From assembly GCF_902806685.2 (NCBI RefSeq), contig NC_048552.1, positions 10,753,662-10,817,661 of the forward strand: a stretch of 64,000 bases of DNA. The letters run 5' to 3'. Positions 41,995 to 52,909 of this stretch are shown here, piece after piece (the first letter of the stretch is position 1; every line of letters begins with the position of its first letter). The position numbers were made by a program, and so were the translations under genes. Source of the stretch: Maniola hyperantus. Its lineage: Eukaryota > Arthropoda > Insecta > Lepidoptera > Nymphalidae. Below the pieces are notes generated by a model. The model was not told the origin of the DNA and did not search any database. It saw nothing but the letters and a program-made list of their open reading frames with translations.

Positions 41995-42234
41995 CTATAC
42001 GTATCCCTATACTTCCGTTTGCTGTTTTCTTTTTCAAATAATACCTACCTACTGAAAGTTTTATCTATGCAAATACACACAGCTCTGGAAGTTCAAGAAA
42101 GCATCTACAAGCATCTATCGCGTCCCCATTATCTAAAAAGTAAAACTGGAGATAGTTTTCAGTGTAATGGGTGATGGGTGATATTTTCGCCCATGGGTGG
42201 GGTTAAAGGTGACCAATGGAGGGGCGGCAGACGT

Positions 42235-43165
42235 GCGTCTTGCTTCGATAAAGAAGTTCAAGAATTTTAAGAGAGAGACGGCTGATTCTATTCCTGGTTA
42301 TGTCTGCTGTTGGACGAATACAGTCACGCAGAAAAGCATTTTTTTGTTCAATGACTGTGATTTCACCTGGATGCTGATTCGCTGACTCAATTTTCTACGA
42401 TGAATGATAACTACCGAGCTCATTTGACATTTATTTTTAATCCATTGAAGGTTTTCTACTGCACACCGAGGCGTACCTCAGGCGAAGTGGATAGCATTTA
42501 TAAAAGCGAGTTTTGCACACATTTTACACCCATTTTTTGCCTCGCGAGACTGCTTGCGTGGTATATGGCACTAAAATAATGTTTAGGCCAGTTAGGAATG
42601 TAATACTCACTTTTAGACTGAAATCTAGCTATAGGGTGTAGGTAGTTAGACTATACTCAGACTTAGAGATAAAATGAGACAATTTTTTCTCTGCAGTAAG
42701 GTAAAATTGAAACTATACTTATTAATAATTTTTGCTTGATATTATTACTTAGAGAAGCATAGGTTGCTTGAAACATTACATTGACACAAATAATTTTAGA
42801 AAGACTTTTAGAAATATTAGAATTTTTACTAAGTAGTTTTGCCTTGTTTTTACTGCACCTAACCAACCTTTGCGCGTTTTGTTGATGAATGTACTGTGTT
42901 GGTTTATTCTAGTCCTGATGCACGTGAAATAAATCCACTTCGGGATGGTGAGCGAGTTTGGGATTACACCACTTTTTGTATTGCTTTACATTTTTAAGGA
43001 AATGAGAATTATTGAGGGGGCATAAATTTTCCTCTTCCTTGTCTTTGATTTTTAACATCTAAATTATTAACTCGGTACTTATTGTAAAAAATACCTAGTA
43101 TTTTCTTTGAAGAGTATTTCGTTACATTTTTACTTTGCTTTACATTTTTACCATGACACGATGCA
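42235..43165. other. no gene recognised
   Basis: AT-rich, with a 62-codon frame at 42,197-42,385 that starts in the repeated core and has no recognisable domain. Looks single-copy from 42,400. Confidence 0.3.
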
Positions 43166-43167
43166 AC

Positions 43168-43267
43168 GGGTACACCCGCGCGCTATGCCGCACCGGGTTA
43201 GCGCGGGGGCAGTGCGGGTGAGTGGGGTGTCCCCACCCCGATGGCCATCTCGACCTGTCGCGTACTA
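43168..43267 (+). repeat. GC-rich MITE-C fragment
   Basis: ACACCCGCGCGCTATGCCGC, GGGTTAGCGCGGGGGCAGTG and CCGATGGCCATCTCGACCTG. The left terminal repeat is missing. Same orientation as the copy at 998. Confidence 0.8.
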
Positions 43268-43269
43268 TA

Positions 43270-44570
43270 TTGCGTAAATTAATTAACTAAAAGGTAAGAC
43301 CTATAGTGTTTTTCCTTTTAGGTAATTTTAGTGTTGTGTATAAAATATACAAAATATAAATATCGATATTTTCCCCAAAAACGACTCCCTAGCGACAATC
43401 ACATTAGCGCACGATGTTTATGGTCCCACTTCATTTGCCGCACATCAAGCGCACTAATATTCAACGTCAAACAAATCACTGAAGCACGAAAATAAACAAA
43501 TTTCTCCACAAAAAACTCATTCCCCACAATTAAAAAAAGCCCAAAGTTATTTAGATTTCCATAAATACTCGACGTGCCACTGCGTTTTTTGAGATATATC
43601 TTCCTGGCGACTTTTTTCTAGAGCTTAGTGATGTGCTACGAATTCAAATGCTTTTTATCGATGATCAGTCTACAAGGAATACTTTGCATTCAAAAGTTCC
43701 TAAATAAATAATTTTATTTTCAATTAAACTTTTACAAGTATCTACTTTTGAATCGTCAAATGCATCAACCACTCAAAACACTGCAATGAACAATTACAAC
43801 GCGATAAAAAAATGTACCTACAGTCACAGAAGAAGAGAATAAGAATGAAGTTTTCCTAATTATAAGATAATATTATGTTGTAGCATGCAGCGTAAATGGA
43901 TAGGAATGGATGCATTGAAAAATAGAACATGAGTCGCTGATGTTACATGAATGATTTTTAAAACAGGGGTCTGAGCAAACATCTTAACTACATCCCAATT
44001 CTTCTTATTTTATAGCACATATTTTATGCCAATTTCGGATTGCCCAGATTGTGGAAAATAACAACAATTTTATGTTTCTAAATATATATGTACTTATCAA
44101 TACCTAACTGCGGAACCGGCAGGATTCACAACTTGCGTCTCTATACGATTGACTCAATCCCCCGTGCCAAAATTTCATACGCCTGTCTAAGCGACTGCTT
44201 ATGCCATCTAGTAGCGACACAATATTACAGTTATCGATATTATTTTCAAAGCCCAATATACACAATGAAGCCATTTAAATGGGAAATTATTTATGGCTTA
44301 TTCTATTTATAATTTAAACCGTGTAATAAAATGACGAATAGACTTTTTATTTATCGATATCGATGATGCAGTTTCTAGCCATCACACATCCCTAGCCTAG
44401 TGTTTTACAACGCGCGTATTGTGTTTGGTTTTCGAATCCTCCGCCACGTTAGTGTCGAGTGTGGACATAAATTGTGAGGAGCGTCGTTTCCGACAAATGC
44501 GTGCGCTAATGACATTTTGTTCTCGATAATAACTGTCATTGCGATACTTGAATAGGTAAGAAAGTGACAT
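43270..44570. other. no gene recognised
   Basis: Appears single-copy within the window. Two overlapping 84-codon minus frames (44,397-44,659) are not alike any family I know. About 44,400-44,530 is more GC-rich with CCTCCGCCACGTTAGTGTCG. Confidence 0.3.
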
Positions 44571-44573
44571 TTT

Positions 44574-44940
44574 AATAGCAAATTTTTCAGGCATTTGACC
44601 ATGTAAATAGAAATAAATAGGGTAGGTATTTGCATCGATATAAATGACCAAGCCAGCAAGAAATGGTCAAGCGAACAACATTTTTCACGGTTTAGAAACG
44701 AAATAAATCAGCGCCACCTCTTAGATACTAATGAACTACCCGTTTTAAATCCAGACGTCACTGAGGTTGCATTGGTGCATAATTAACATTTACGCACCAA
44801 TGAATCTGTGCCATTTTGTTTGTTTAATAACCCTGTCCATACGAAGTAATATATAAGTCAATGTATTTTTAATACCAAATTTTTCAGGCATTTATGACCA
44901 TGCAAGTAGAAGTAAATAGGGTATTTGACAGAATAAAAAA
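44574..44940 (+). repeat. local direct duplication of about 60 bp
   Basis: AAATTTTTCAGGCATTT + GACCATG + TAGAARTAAATAGGGTA at 44,578-44,632 recurs at 44,878-44,928, 300 bp apart, with few changes. Between them is the hairpin CATTGGTGC ... GCACCAATG (44,770-44,802). Confidence 0.75.
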
Positions 44941-46060
44941 TAGGATCTATTCATGGCTTCCGTAGTGGTAACTTCTGCTGAAAGAAATCGTCAACCAAAC
45001 AAAAAACTTAGGAAAGACTGCAAAAAAGTGCCCTTAGAATTTACCAAAATCCTTAAATAATTTATCTGGAACAGGTTTCTGCTACTTGCGACCAAAGTGC
45101 ACACTCATCTCATTACCATCTCAAAGAGTCCACGAGTGAGATGAAAGTTGATACGGTGGGTATAGGTACCTACTGCACTCGACTGCAGCGCGTGGACGAA
45201 GTGTGCCCATCGGGTTTGTCCAGTTGTTTATGTAGATAACTCATTGATATGCTAAAACCAAGATGCTCCTGGTATATTAATATTCCAAATGTTCTAAAAA
45301 GCTGATTTATATTTCTTTTCCCCTTTCTGGTTGTCTTTGGCTGCAGCTATCGATGTCTCTTGCCACGTAATTTTATTTATTTATGTTTTAGTTATATTTT
45401 TCCATAGTATGTATATAAAACATTTTTATAATAAAATGCTAAAACCTAAGTTGCTTGGTAATTAACACAAATTTAACCAAGAATGGTTCGTACCAGGCAT
45501 AATTTGCTTTCAAAATCTGAAGTCTCTAAGTATCTACTATCTACAGAAAGTGTTATCTGTGCTGTAGGCACTTAAGTCGAAACAAACTGAAACTTAAGTG
45601 CTTATACTAGAACTATAGATAATTAATTAATAAATGCTAATTTTAAACAATTAGCCAAAAAACAGTAATTAGGTAGGTTAAGGGATTAATAATAATAATA
45701 ATTTGTCAAGTGTCAATAATTTACGTAAGCTCAATCAACAATAGACACCAAGACACCAATCACAATAATAATAACTTTGTATTTATTGTATTAACAACAT
45801 ACCTACGTACTTATACAAAATGTATTTCTGAAAAATGGCTCCTGTGTATATCTTTGGTTTGTTATATCTACAAGATAACTATTATTACTCAAAAGATTAA
45901 AATGGTTAGTTATTTTACATGTTGTCAGAAAGCGCTGTATAAATTAATATGATTACAATTTGAGAAAACTCCTCATTTATATGAGCAATGCTGATAAAAT
46001 GTAAGTTTTAAAATGATTACTTTAACTGGTTTTATGGCCAGTCGCTTTAAATTAATATGC
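44940..46060. other. no gene recognised
   Basis: AT-rich; (AAT)n-like runs near 45,690. No coding or repeat identity assigned. Confidence 0.3.
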
Positions 46061-46072
46061 CAAGAAATATTA

Positions 46073-46570
46073 ATGTATGTATGTATGTATATACTTTATT
46101 GCACCACAGAAACCCAAATGACAGGTTACAAAAAGAAATCTTAATAAGTAGGTACAAAAAGGCGGTCTTATCGCTAAATAGCGATCTCTTCCAGACAACC
46201 TTAACGCTAGGGAAAAAACGAACAAATGGACAATGGGAGGTGGTGTAAAATAAACCTAAATACCAATAGCTAAATAAACTAAACCATATAATAAGAATAT
46301 AAAATACATATTGTTAATACACTAATACATACAAATAAAGTATAATAGACATACATAAGACTACATAGATATATATACACATATAGATTTAAATAATAAA
46401 CTATGCCGTTACTGATGATAGCAAAGAGATAGGTAATGATCTTTGACGTCAATTTTAAATTAGTTAAGGGATTCCGCACGATGGATTTGCGAGGGAAGCT
46501 CGTTCCATAAACAGATAGCAGTGACCGTGAAGGAATTCTTAAAGTATTTTGTCCGATTCCGAATGTACGT
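46073..46570 (-). mobile_element. LINE 3' end with ORF2 C-terminus
   Basis: The minus strand encodes YIRNRTKYFKNSFTVTAI + CLWNELPSQIHRAESLN and a stop. The FTVTAICLWNELPSQIR motif is the C-terminal signature seen in many lepidopteran jockey/CR1-type ORF2 proteins. The 3' UTR runs to GTGCAATAAAGTATATACAT and an (ATAC)n tail at 46,073-46,095. Heavily 5'-truncated. Confidence 0.85.
46460..46567 (-). pseudogene. remnant of LINE ORF2 C-terminus
   Basis: 35 codons plus stop (TAA at 46,460-46,462), in the frame given for the LINE above. No upstream reverse-transcriptase sequence; replaced by the Helitron at 46,611. Confidence 0.8.
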
Positions 46571-46610
46571 TTTACATACTAAACAAAATTAACACTTTGC
46601 TATATATGAA

Positions 46611-46854
46611 CTAGCTTATGCTCGCGACTTCGTCGGCGTGGACTACACAAATTTAAAACCCCTATTTCACCCCCTTAAAGGTTGAATTTTCAAAAATCCT
46701 TTCTTAGCGTATGCCTACGTCATAATAGTTATCCGCATGCCACATTACAGTCCGATCCGTCCAGTAGTTTGAGCTGTGAGTTGATAGATCAGTCAGTCAA
46801 TCAGTCAGACAGTCAGTCAGTCAGTCAGTCACCTTTTCCTTTTATATATTTAGA
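46611..46854 (-). mobile_element. Hel-A complete copy with expanded (GACT)n
   Basis: Minus strand A|TC at 46,854 to CTAG|T at 46,611, 244 bp; the GACTGACT run is longer than in other copies (about ten units, two interrupted). Confidence 0.9.
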
Positions 46855-47341
46855 TATTGTATAATTATATTAACATAAAATGTACTATTGACGATATTCT
46901 GCTGAATATGACTAGATGAGTCTTATATAAGTCCATGGACACATACACATAATATTTCTACGTTCGTAGCTACTACTTACATATTTCTAAGGACAAGAAA
47001 AGATGATTCTAACAATATGCAAAGGTCAAAAGAAATCACAAAAGATTAATGATCGAACAAGTGTGTTATACGAAATGAGCTTAGTTCTCAAGACCTCACC
47101 CTACGCTAGGTACCTACACGTAACAAACGGCCTCTATTCATCAATATTCAAGAAATTCCACTTTCTACTCAACTAGTAAGTAGGTACAACTATTCACGTA
47201 TGACCATAAATCGTGGCAAAGGATCCGCGCTATTATCCTATCCGCGAATTCACACAATAGTTACCTACGGGATCGAACCCGAGGACATTAATTATAAATT
47301 CTGGACGCGCTCTTATGATCTATCGCGGCATTGTCCGGCAA

Positions 47342-47358
47342 AGGTCATCGCTTGACCC
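47342..47358. promoter_or_regulatory. inverted nuclear-receptor half-sites, 5-bp spacing (putative)
   Basis: AGGTCA-TCGCT-TGACCC inside repeat-poor sequence (about 47,160-47,460). Motif match only; COUP-type receptors tolerate many spacings, so this is suggestive at best. Confidence 0.25.
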
Positions 47359-47727
47359 GTGAGAATAAACTACAATATAGATTATAACAAAAAAAAAATA
47401 GAAAAATAATCGTTTCTATATTTAAAGTCGCGCGACCCTAAAATTTGAATATCCCCTTCAAAATACGTAAGGTCCGTTAAAGAAAACAGTGCATTGTACG
47501 ACCGGTCGGTCATCTTTTGTGTGCGAATAATTTATTCTGTCGCATGTGTGTCGATCGCCGCGGTACAATGTCATCGTATTATTATTGAAAACCGGGGCAG
47601 GTGCTGTGGACGCAAACAGAACTGACCTTCCGTGGATTCCGCAATCAAATTGTGATTGGGTTCGAAACTGGAATTTCATCAAAGAGAGGAAACGCAAAAA
47701 TATACCTTAGCATTGTGTATAAAAAAA

Positions 47728-48041
47728 GCTGTGATAGTCTAGTGGTTAGGACGTCCGCCTTCTAATCGGAGCTCGGGGTTTCGATCCCGGGCACGGATCT
47801 CTAACTTTTCGGAGTTATGTGCGTTTTAAGTAATTAAATGTCACTTGTTTAAACGGTGAAGGAAAACATCGTGAGGAAACCTACATGCCTGACAGTTCTC
47901 CATAATGTTCTCAAAGGTGTGTGAAGTCTACCAATCCGCACATGGCCAGCATGGTAGACTATGGCCAAAACCCTTCTCACTTTGAGAGGAGACCCGTGCT
48001 CTCTAGTGAGCTGGCGATGGGCTGATCATGATGATGATGAT
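47728..48041 (+). mobile_element. SINE-1, complete copy (reference copy here)
   Basis: AGCTGTGATAGTCTAGTGGT + TAGGACGTCCGCCTTC (A box), GGGTTTCGATCCCGGGCAC (B box), TTTTCGGAGTTATGTGCG, AACGGTGAAGGAAAACATCG, CATAATGTTCTCAAAGGTG, GGTAGACTATGGCCAAAACC, ending GATCATGATGATGATGATA. The tRNA-like head has anticodon-loop sequence CTTCTAA but no closing acceptor stem. Confidence 0.95.
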
Positions 48042-48044
48042 ATA

Positions 48045-49070
48045 CTTAATGATCCAATAGGTATAATACATTTATTACCTATGTAGATACGCACATCCTG
48101 TATTATAGAAAATATTTAACCAAAAATCGTTTTATTTTATCGCGGCATCAACAAACGGCCAACTTATTCATAGCATTACCGCAGCGCAGTTTTCCCCAAA
48201 AAAGGGAAATTTCACAAAGAAGGGTCATCAATCAATGCGGGATTACATGAGCGATCGCCGATCTCCACTTTAATCATCATGCCTCGAGGGACTGAGGACG
48301 ATAGAGGTACCTATCGACATTATTATGTCCACAGAAATATGACTTTCGTTTAGCTTTCGATACACTGATCTCATTTATTACGATATTTACAAAGTAGTTA
48401 AGTATTGTGACTAAGTAGTAAGTACCTAATTCTGTTGTAAAGAATCTCTGAGGTCTAAATGTACCTACCTATTGGCTGCACTAAATTTAGAGTCGGTTTT
48501 TTTTGAGTTATATATGTTTGTTTGTTTGGATCATGGTGACGTTGGGAGGTAACAGGTAATAAACGTCTTTTATAAAATAACGAAGGTCTGGCACGCGCTG
48601 GCTCTCTCTCTCTATAAAGATTCCCGCAACCTGGTTGCAGGCATCAGCTAGTTAGTTATTATTATGCATATTATTTTTTATTACCACTAAACCCTTTAAT
48701 AATATTCGACATAAAAACAAACGGCGCAAGGCATCGATGTAAAGGCGCTGTAGGTAATCCTTGCGGGGTTAGCGCAAAGCCTCGGCCGTGGATGCTGCTT
48801 ACACGGATAACGACAACCCTTTGCGGATCTGATTTACAAGTGATTGCGCGTGTCCATTAACCTAGCCGTCATTCTTACTCCGTCTCCATCATGACATCTA
48901 TGGTGATAGTTAAAAAATAAACCAATCTGAAGTTGCAACATGGCAGTCTGCGCAAGTAGGTACAGCCATGTACACTAAGACTCATCTGAAATATAATTAG
49001 TAATTTTTTCACAGATCCTCAGCAATTAGTAAAAATCCGTTTATATATCCCTTTTAAAAATAAGTCTAGA
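48045..49070. other. mostly repeat-poor; two possible regulatory blocks
   Basis: 48,200-48,330 has ATCAATCAATGCGGGATTAC and GAGCGATCGCCGATC; 48,700-48,860 has TTGCGGGGTTAGCGCAAAGC and AACCCTTTGCGGATCTG. These are free of recognised repeats and more GC-balanced than the flanks. A Hel-B-type 3' end (CAGGCATCAGCTAG|T, to 48,651) lies between them. Confidence 0.3.
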
Positions 49071-49075
49071 TAGAG

Positions 49076-49140
49076 TCGTACTCCTAGCACAAGCGTGACG
49101 CTTAGTTGAAGGGGAAAAGGGAATATTAGTCATTAGTAAT
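49076..49140 (+). mobile_element. SINE-3 3' part
   Basis: GTACTCCTAGCACAAGCGTG, ACGCTTAGTTGAAGGGG, GGGAATATTAGTCATTAG; head missing. Confidence 0.8.
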
Positions 49141-49306
49141 TTACTTAATTCCTCACAGAACAACTTATTAACCATTTTTTTTCTCGTGGTAAATTAATAC
49201 TGAAAAACAGTAGTAGATATTCCTTATTGAACTTGCTTAAATTTTGGGGTTGAAAATAGTAAAAAAAATGTTAAGCTCTGCTGGACATAGAATCAGCATT
49301 TCAAAT

Positions 49307-49448
49307 GGTATAAGTCCCGCAAATTGATATTGCGCTGGAACCATGTCTCATTAACATCGAAATGACGTCCATTTGACGAAACTTCAGTCTACTGCTGACG
49401 TCACTAAAATGGCGGCCACGCACATTAGCAATTTGCTGGACTTATACC
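49307..49448. repeat. MITE-K, 142 bp with terminal inverted repeats
   Basis: GGTATAAGTCCCGCAAATTG at the left and CAATTTGCTGGACTTATACC at the right (one mismatch in 20). GACGTCA words and ATGGCGGCC inside. Confidence 0.8.
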
Positions 49449-49737
49449 TAAAATCGTGTTAGTGGAATGGAAACAGCACATCATTGGACAAACAGCTACC
49501 CCTTCACTACGGCTCGTAAAATTTTATCACAAGATCATTCCTCTTTCCTCTTTCAATGTGGGTAGCACTGGAGGTATGTTCGTCGCCTTAAATAGCTTTT
49601 TATGCCAATAACTTTTTTTACACAGTATTTTACATACATGTTTACTTAGTTTTTGCCAGGTTTATCTGACTTTCTAAAAGGGTCTTCTTTTTGGAAATGG
49701 GTACGGTACATTGCTACCAAAAAACGCATCGAGGTGA

Positions 49738-49846
49738 TTTTTTACATGGGTATAGTTAAAGACCTGGATAGTGACACAGGCTACTTTTTATCACGGGATT
49801 TTTAGAAACTTAAATCCACGCGTACGAAGTCGTGGGCGTCACCTAG
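49738..49846 (+). mobile_element. Hel-B 3' half
   Basis: TGGGTATAGTTAAAGACCTG, CACAGGCTACTTTTTATCAC, CCACGCGTACGAAGTCGTGG, ending CACCTAG|T. Confidence 0.75.
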
Positions 49847-50164
49847 TATCAAATATTCGTTTAGGTATACGTATCCTATATTCTCAGGTATGCGTATTGT
49901 TACTGCAATATGTAATCGTGTGTTCATCGCAACAATGTGGAAGTGGCTTTACTATTTGCTACTGTATTTATAATATCCCACTAGTCACTACAAACAAATG
50001 AACGTGGTAAGAAGTGCAAGCACACGAGTAGATCTACTCGTGTGGTGCAAGTTCAATATCACATATTATTCGTGCGGTATCCTATATCCTCAGGCGAGAG
50101 AGTCGCTATATGCATCGCGCAATCGTATGATCTTCACACAATGTGGAGGCGGCTTTATTCTTTA

Positions 50165-50390
50165 CTAGCTTATTCTCGCGATTTCGTACGCGTGGACGAC
50201 ACAAATTTTAAACCTCTATTTCACCCCTTTAAGGGTTGAATTTTCAAAAATCCTTTCTTAGCGTCATAATAGCTATCTGCATGCCAGATTTCAGCCCGAT
50301 CCGTCCAGTAGTTTGAGCTGTGCGTTGATAGATCAGTCAGTCAGTCAGTCATTCAGTCAGTCAGTCACCTTTCCCTTTTATATATTTAGA
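50165..50390 (-). mobile_element. Hel-A complete copy
   Basis: Minus strand A|TCTAAATATATAAAAGGG to GCGAGAATAAGCTAG|T, 226 bp. Confidence 0.9.
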
Positions 50391-50404
50391 TTACCTGTGG
50401 CCTG

Positions 50405-50515
50405 TGCTAAATGATGCCCTCGACTTCGCGTGGATTTAGGTTTTTAGAAAATCCCGTAGGAATTCCTTGATTTTCCGAGATAATCTCCGCGATGCAAGGC
50501 TATCTCTGTATACCA
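50405..50515 (-). mobile_element. Hel-B fragment
   Basis: ATGATGCCCTCGACTTCGCG, TGGATTTAGGTTTTTAGAAA, GATAATCTCCGCGATGCAAG, in minus orientation. Confidence 0.7.
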
Positions 50516-50536
50516 AATTTTGTCGAATCTACTTAC

Positions 50537-50755
50537 TCGTAAATATATAAAAGGGAAAGGTGACTGACTGACTGACTGACTGACTGACTGACTGATCTAT
50601 CAACGCACAGCTCACACTACTGGACGGATCGGGCTGAATTTTGGCATGCAGAATGCAGATAGCAGTTATGACGTAGGCATCCGCTAAGAAAGGATTTTTG
50701 AAAATTCAACCCCTAAGAGGGTGAACACGCGGACGTAGTCGCGAGCATAAGCTAG
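50537..50755 (+). mobile_element. Hel-A complete copy
   Basis: TCGTAAATATATAAAAGGG ... ACGTAGTCGCGAGCATAAGC-TAG|T, 219 bp. It forms an inverted pair with the copy at 50,165-50,390, 147 bp apart. CCCCTAAGAGGGTGAA is followed by a 20-bp deletion before ACGCGGACG. Confidence 0.85.
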
Positions 50756-50834
50756 TTATAAATAAAATACAATAGAAGTAGCCGCCACACTTCATTCCTT
50801 CCCGTGCGGTCTAAGAAATTTTACATGGCAGTTT

Positions 50835-50945
50835 TATTTATAGCGGAATTATACGGCGCGGCGGCCGTGAGAAGCGATCGGGATCGCGCGAGACCCGGAA
50901 CAGGCGCACGGGGACCGCAGATTATTGGGGACCAGATTATTATTT
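50835..50945. other. short GC-rich repeat-free block
   Basis: ATACGGCGCGGCGGCCGTGA, GCGATCGGGATCGCGCGAGA with a GCGATC/GATCGC palindrome, then CAGATTATTGGGGACCAGAT. Promoter or enhancer possible; no gene seen. Confidence 0.3.
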
Positions 50946-51027
50946 AGATGTGAATATCTATGGAAGTGTCTAGGCAACTACAGATGTTAGTTACATATAA
51001 AGTAAGTGCGAGTCAGTAAACACAAAA

Positions 51028-51196
51028 AGCATTTAATAGTCGGTCGAGTCTCGAATCGGAACAAGACTCTCTTATAAACCATCAACCACCCGTATTTATA
51101 CAATCGAATCAAGATGGCTGCCTCGTCGCAATAGATCACGCCACTTCCATTTTAAAAGGCGCCAAATACAAAAATGCGATAACACTTTTTGGAGTT
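51028..51196 (+). repeat. interspersed repeat G, copy 2
   Basis: AAAAAGCATTTAATAGTCGG ... CCATCAACCACCCGTATTTA ... AGATCACGCCACTTCCATTT; partner of 22,060-22,237. Confidence 0.75.
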
Positions 51197-51776
51197 AAGT
51201 AGTAGGTATCTAATTGTGAATGTCGGTACGCCGTGATTTCGTCGAATTGGACGGTTCGAGTCATTTCGATTTTACGGCAGTGTACTTTGAGCGTTTTATT
51301 GGAGGTGCGAAACAAAACTCTTGGTCCTACAGTTGTTTTCGCACCAACAAAACTTTTTAAATGTCATAGGACGTAGAACATAAACCGTTATAAACCACCC
51401 ATTATTCACTTTTAGTCGCATTAATAATTTTTATTGCTAGCAAAATTTATATAAATTTGGAAAAAGAAAATTGAAGAAATTCGCCACGGTGGGGACCGAC
51501 CGCGTACCACCATGCATTTTAATGCGATTTTTATAATATACCACAACGACACGACTAAGTAGTTACATCGTCTTGTATTCGTAGCACGATTTCGTTTCGG
51601 AATTTTTTACTGTAAAAATGTTATTTTTTCGCTTGCTAATGCTAGCTAGAGTCAGGTTTCAGTGGGTCAATAGTTGTGCAAAATTGCGGAACGACATAAC
51701 ACAGTACCTATTAAATGTGTCTGCGTGCAACGTATAGGTAGGTACGCAAATCCATATCCATGAACACTAATATTAA

Positions 51777-51833
51777 AAAAAAAGATTCCGACGAATTGAG
51801 AACCTCCTCCTTTTTTTGAAGTCGGTTAAAAAT
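51777..51833 (+). mobile_element. LINE-like 3' terminus
   Basis: GATTCCGACGAATTGAGAAC then CTCCTCCTTTTTTTGAAGTC, the last 55 bp of the element at 41,038-41,293. Confidence 0.7.
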
Positions 51834-51836
51834 ATA

Positions 51837-51864
51837 CAATGACATTCTAATTAGAATGTCATTG
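51837..51864. repeat. perfect 28-bp palindrome
   Basis: CAATGACATTCTAA and its exact complement TTAGAATGTCATTG with no spacer. Confidence 0.95.
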
Positions 51865-51865
51865 A

Positions 51866-51975
51866 AAATATACGAAAGTGTGTCTGCTAGCGTTAGCGTT
51901 CACGGCCCATCCGTTTAACCATTTTGATGAAATTTACAGAGTTAGCTTACATCCCGGAGCCGGATATTGTATCTC
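51866..51975 (+). mobile_element. Hel-B 5' half
   Basis: TATACGAAAGTGTGTCTGCT, CACGGCCCATCCGTTTAACC, GAGTTAGCTTACATCCCGG; truncated 3'. Confidence 0.7.
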
Positions 51976-51979
51976 ATAA

Positions 51980-52900
51980 CTTTTTGACAGTGAAAGCATC
52001 ATGAACTTGTGAGTCTTGGCAACCAAATTTACATGAAATGTTTTTGGGGGGATATACGTTGACTGCGAGCATCAGGGCAAATAGAATAGCTTGGTACGAC
52101 ATATTTTTGTCGTGTGGTGTAAAAACGAGTGTACTGTATGATGCTTTTTGATATGGGCGCAATAAATCGGTGTATTTTTTTAAATCGAACGCTCTGCTAG
52201 TTCCGCGGCATTGAGCCCGAGCGCGATATATTGCGCATGAAACTCGATTTAATGCAACGAGCTTTTTTTTATTTGTAGGACTCTATTTTATTTTATGCTG
52301 ACTTTTTTTGTGAGACTTTATTTTATAATTTTCATTTTAATTTTTTTGATATTTAGCGAGACTTTATTTTAACTTTTTATTTTGCAAACTTTATTTTATA
52401 CGATTTATGATTTTTAATTTATAACTGAGAGCAGCAACGTTGGACAAAGAATTAGTTTGGCCATCCTAAGAGGCAATGTATGCCAGCATATTGGACACAA
52501 CGACGCGACGCGACGACGCTTCGCTGCGGTGGTTTCGATGAGCTTTAGGATTTAATTTAAATTATTTTAGTCTTAGTTCAAGTAATTTTTAGTTTTAATT
52601 TAGATTAAGTTTATTTTATAGAATTCATGCTTAATTAGGTATTAGGTTAGGTAGGTCCTTACATATGAAATTGGCAAAAATAAGGATTTATTAAGTATAA
52701 TATTATTAATATAAAAATTATACTTAAATTTAATTTTAAAAAAAAAATTAGGAATTAATATTTAGTTTTAATTACCTACTTTTATTTAAAATTACTACAT
52801 GCTATCGATTTTCTTGGCAAATAAGTGTACTTATAAAGATAATTTTGTTTTTAATAGGAATCGAATAAATCTAAAATTTATGGCATTGGAATAAAATTTA
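51980..52900. other. no gene recognised; short T-rich periodic stretch
   Basis: GACTTTATTTTA-type words recur four times at 52,277-52,400. CACAACGACGCGACGCGACG at 52,497 is a local CGACG repeat. The rest is AT-rich upstream flank of the tRNA gene's 3' side. Confidence 0.35.
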
Positions 52901-52909
52901 AAACGAAGC

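Larger units (their letters stand above)
41400..42225 (+). repeat. direct repeat pair with a 25-bp identical core
   Basis: GGGTGGGGTTAAAGGTGACC + AATGG occurs at about 41,441-41,465 and 42,196-42,220, and the preceding TGTAATGGGTGATATTTT...CCATG/ACATG is shared too. The core holds CCAAT in reverse (ATTGG) and a GGTGACC palindrome. Between the copies lie Hel-B fragments. Confidence 0.75.
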
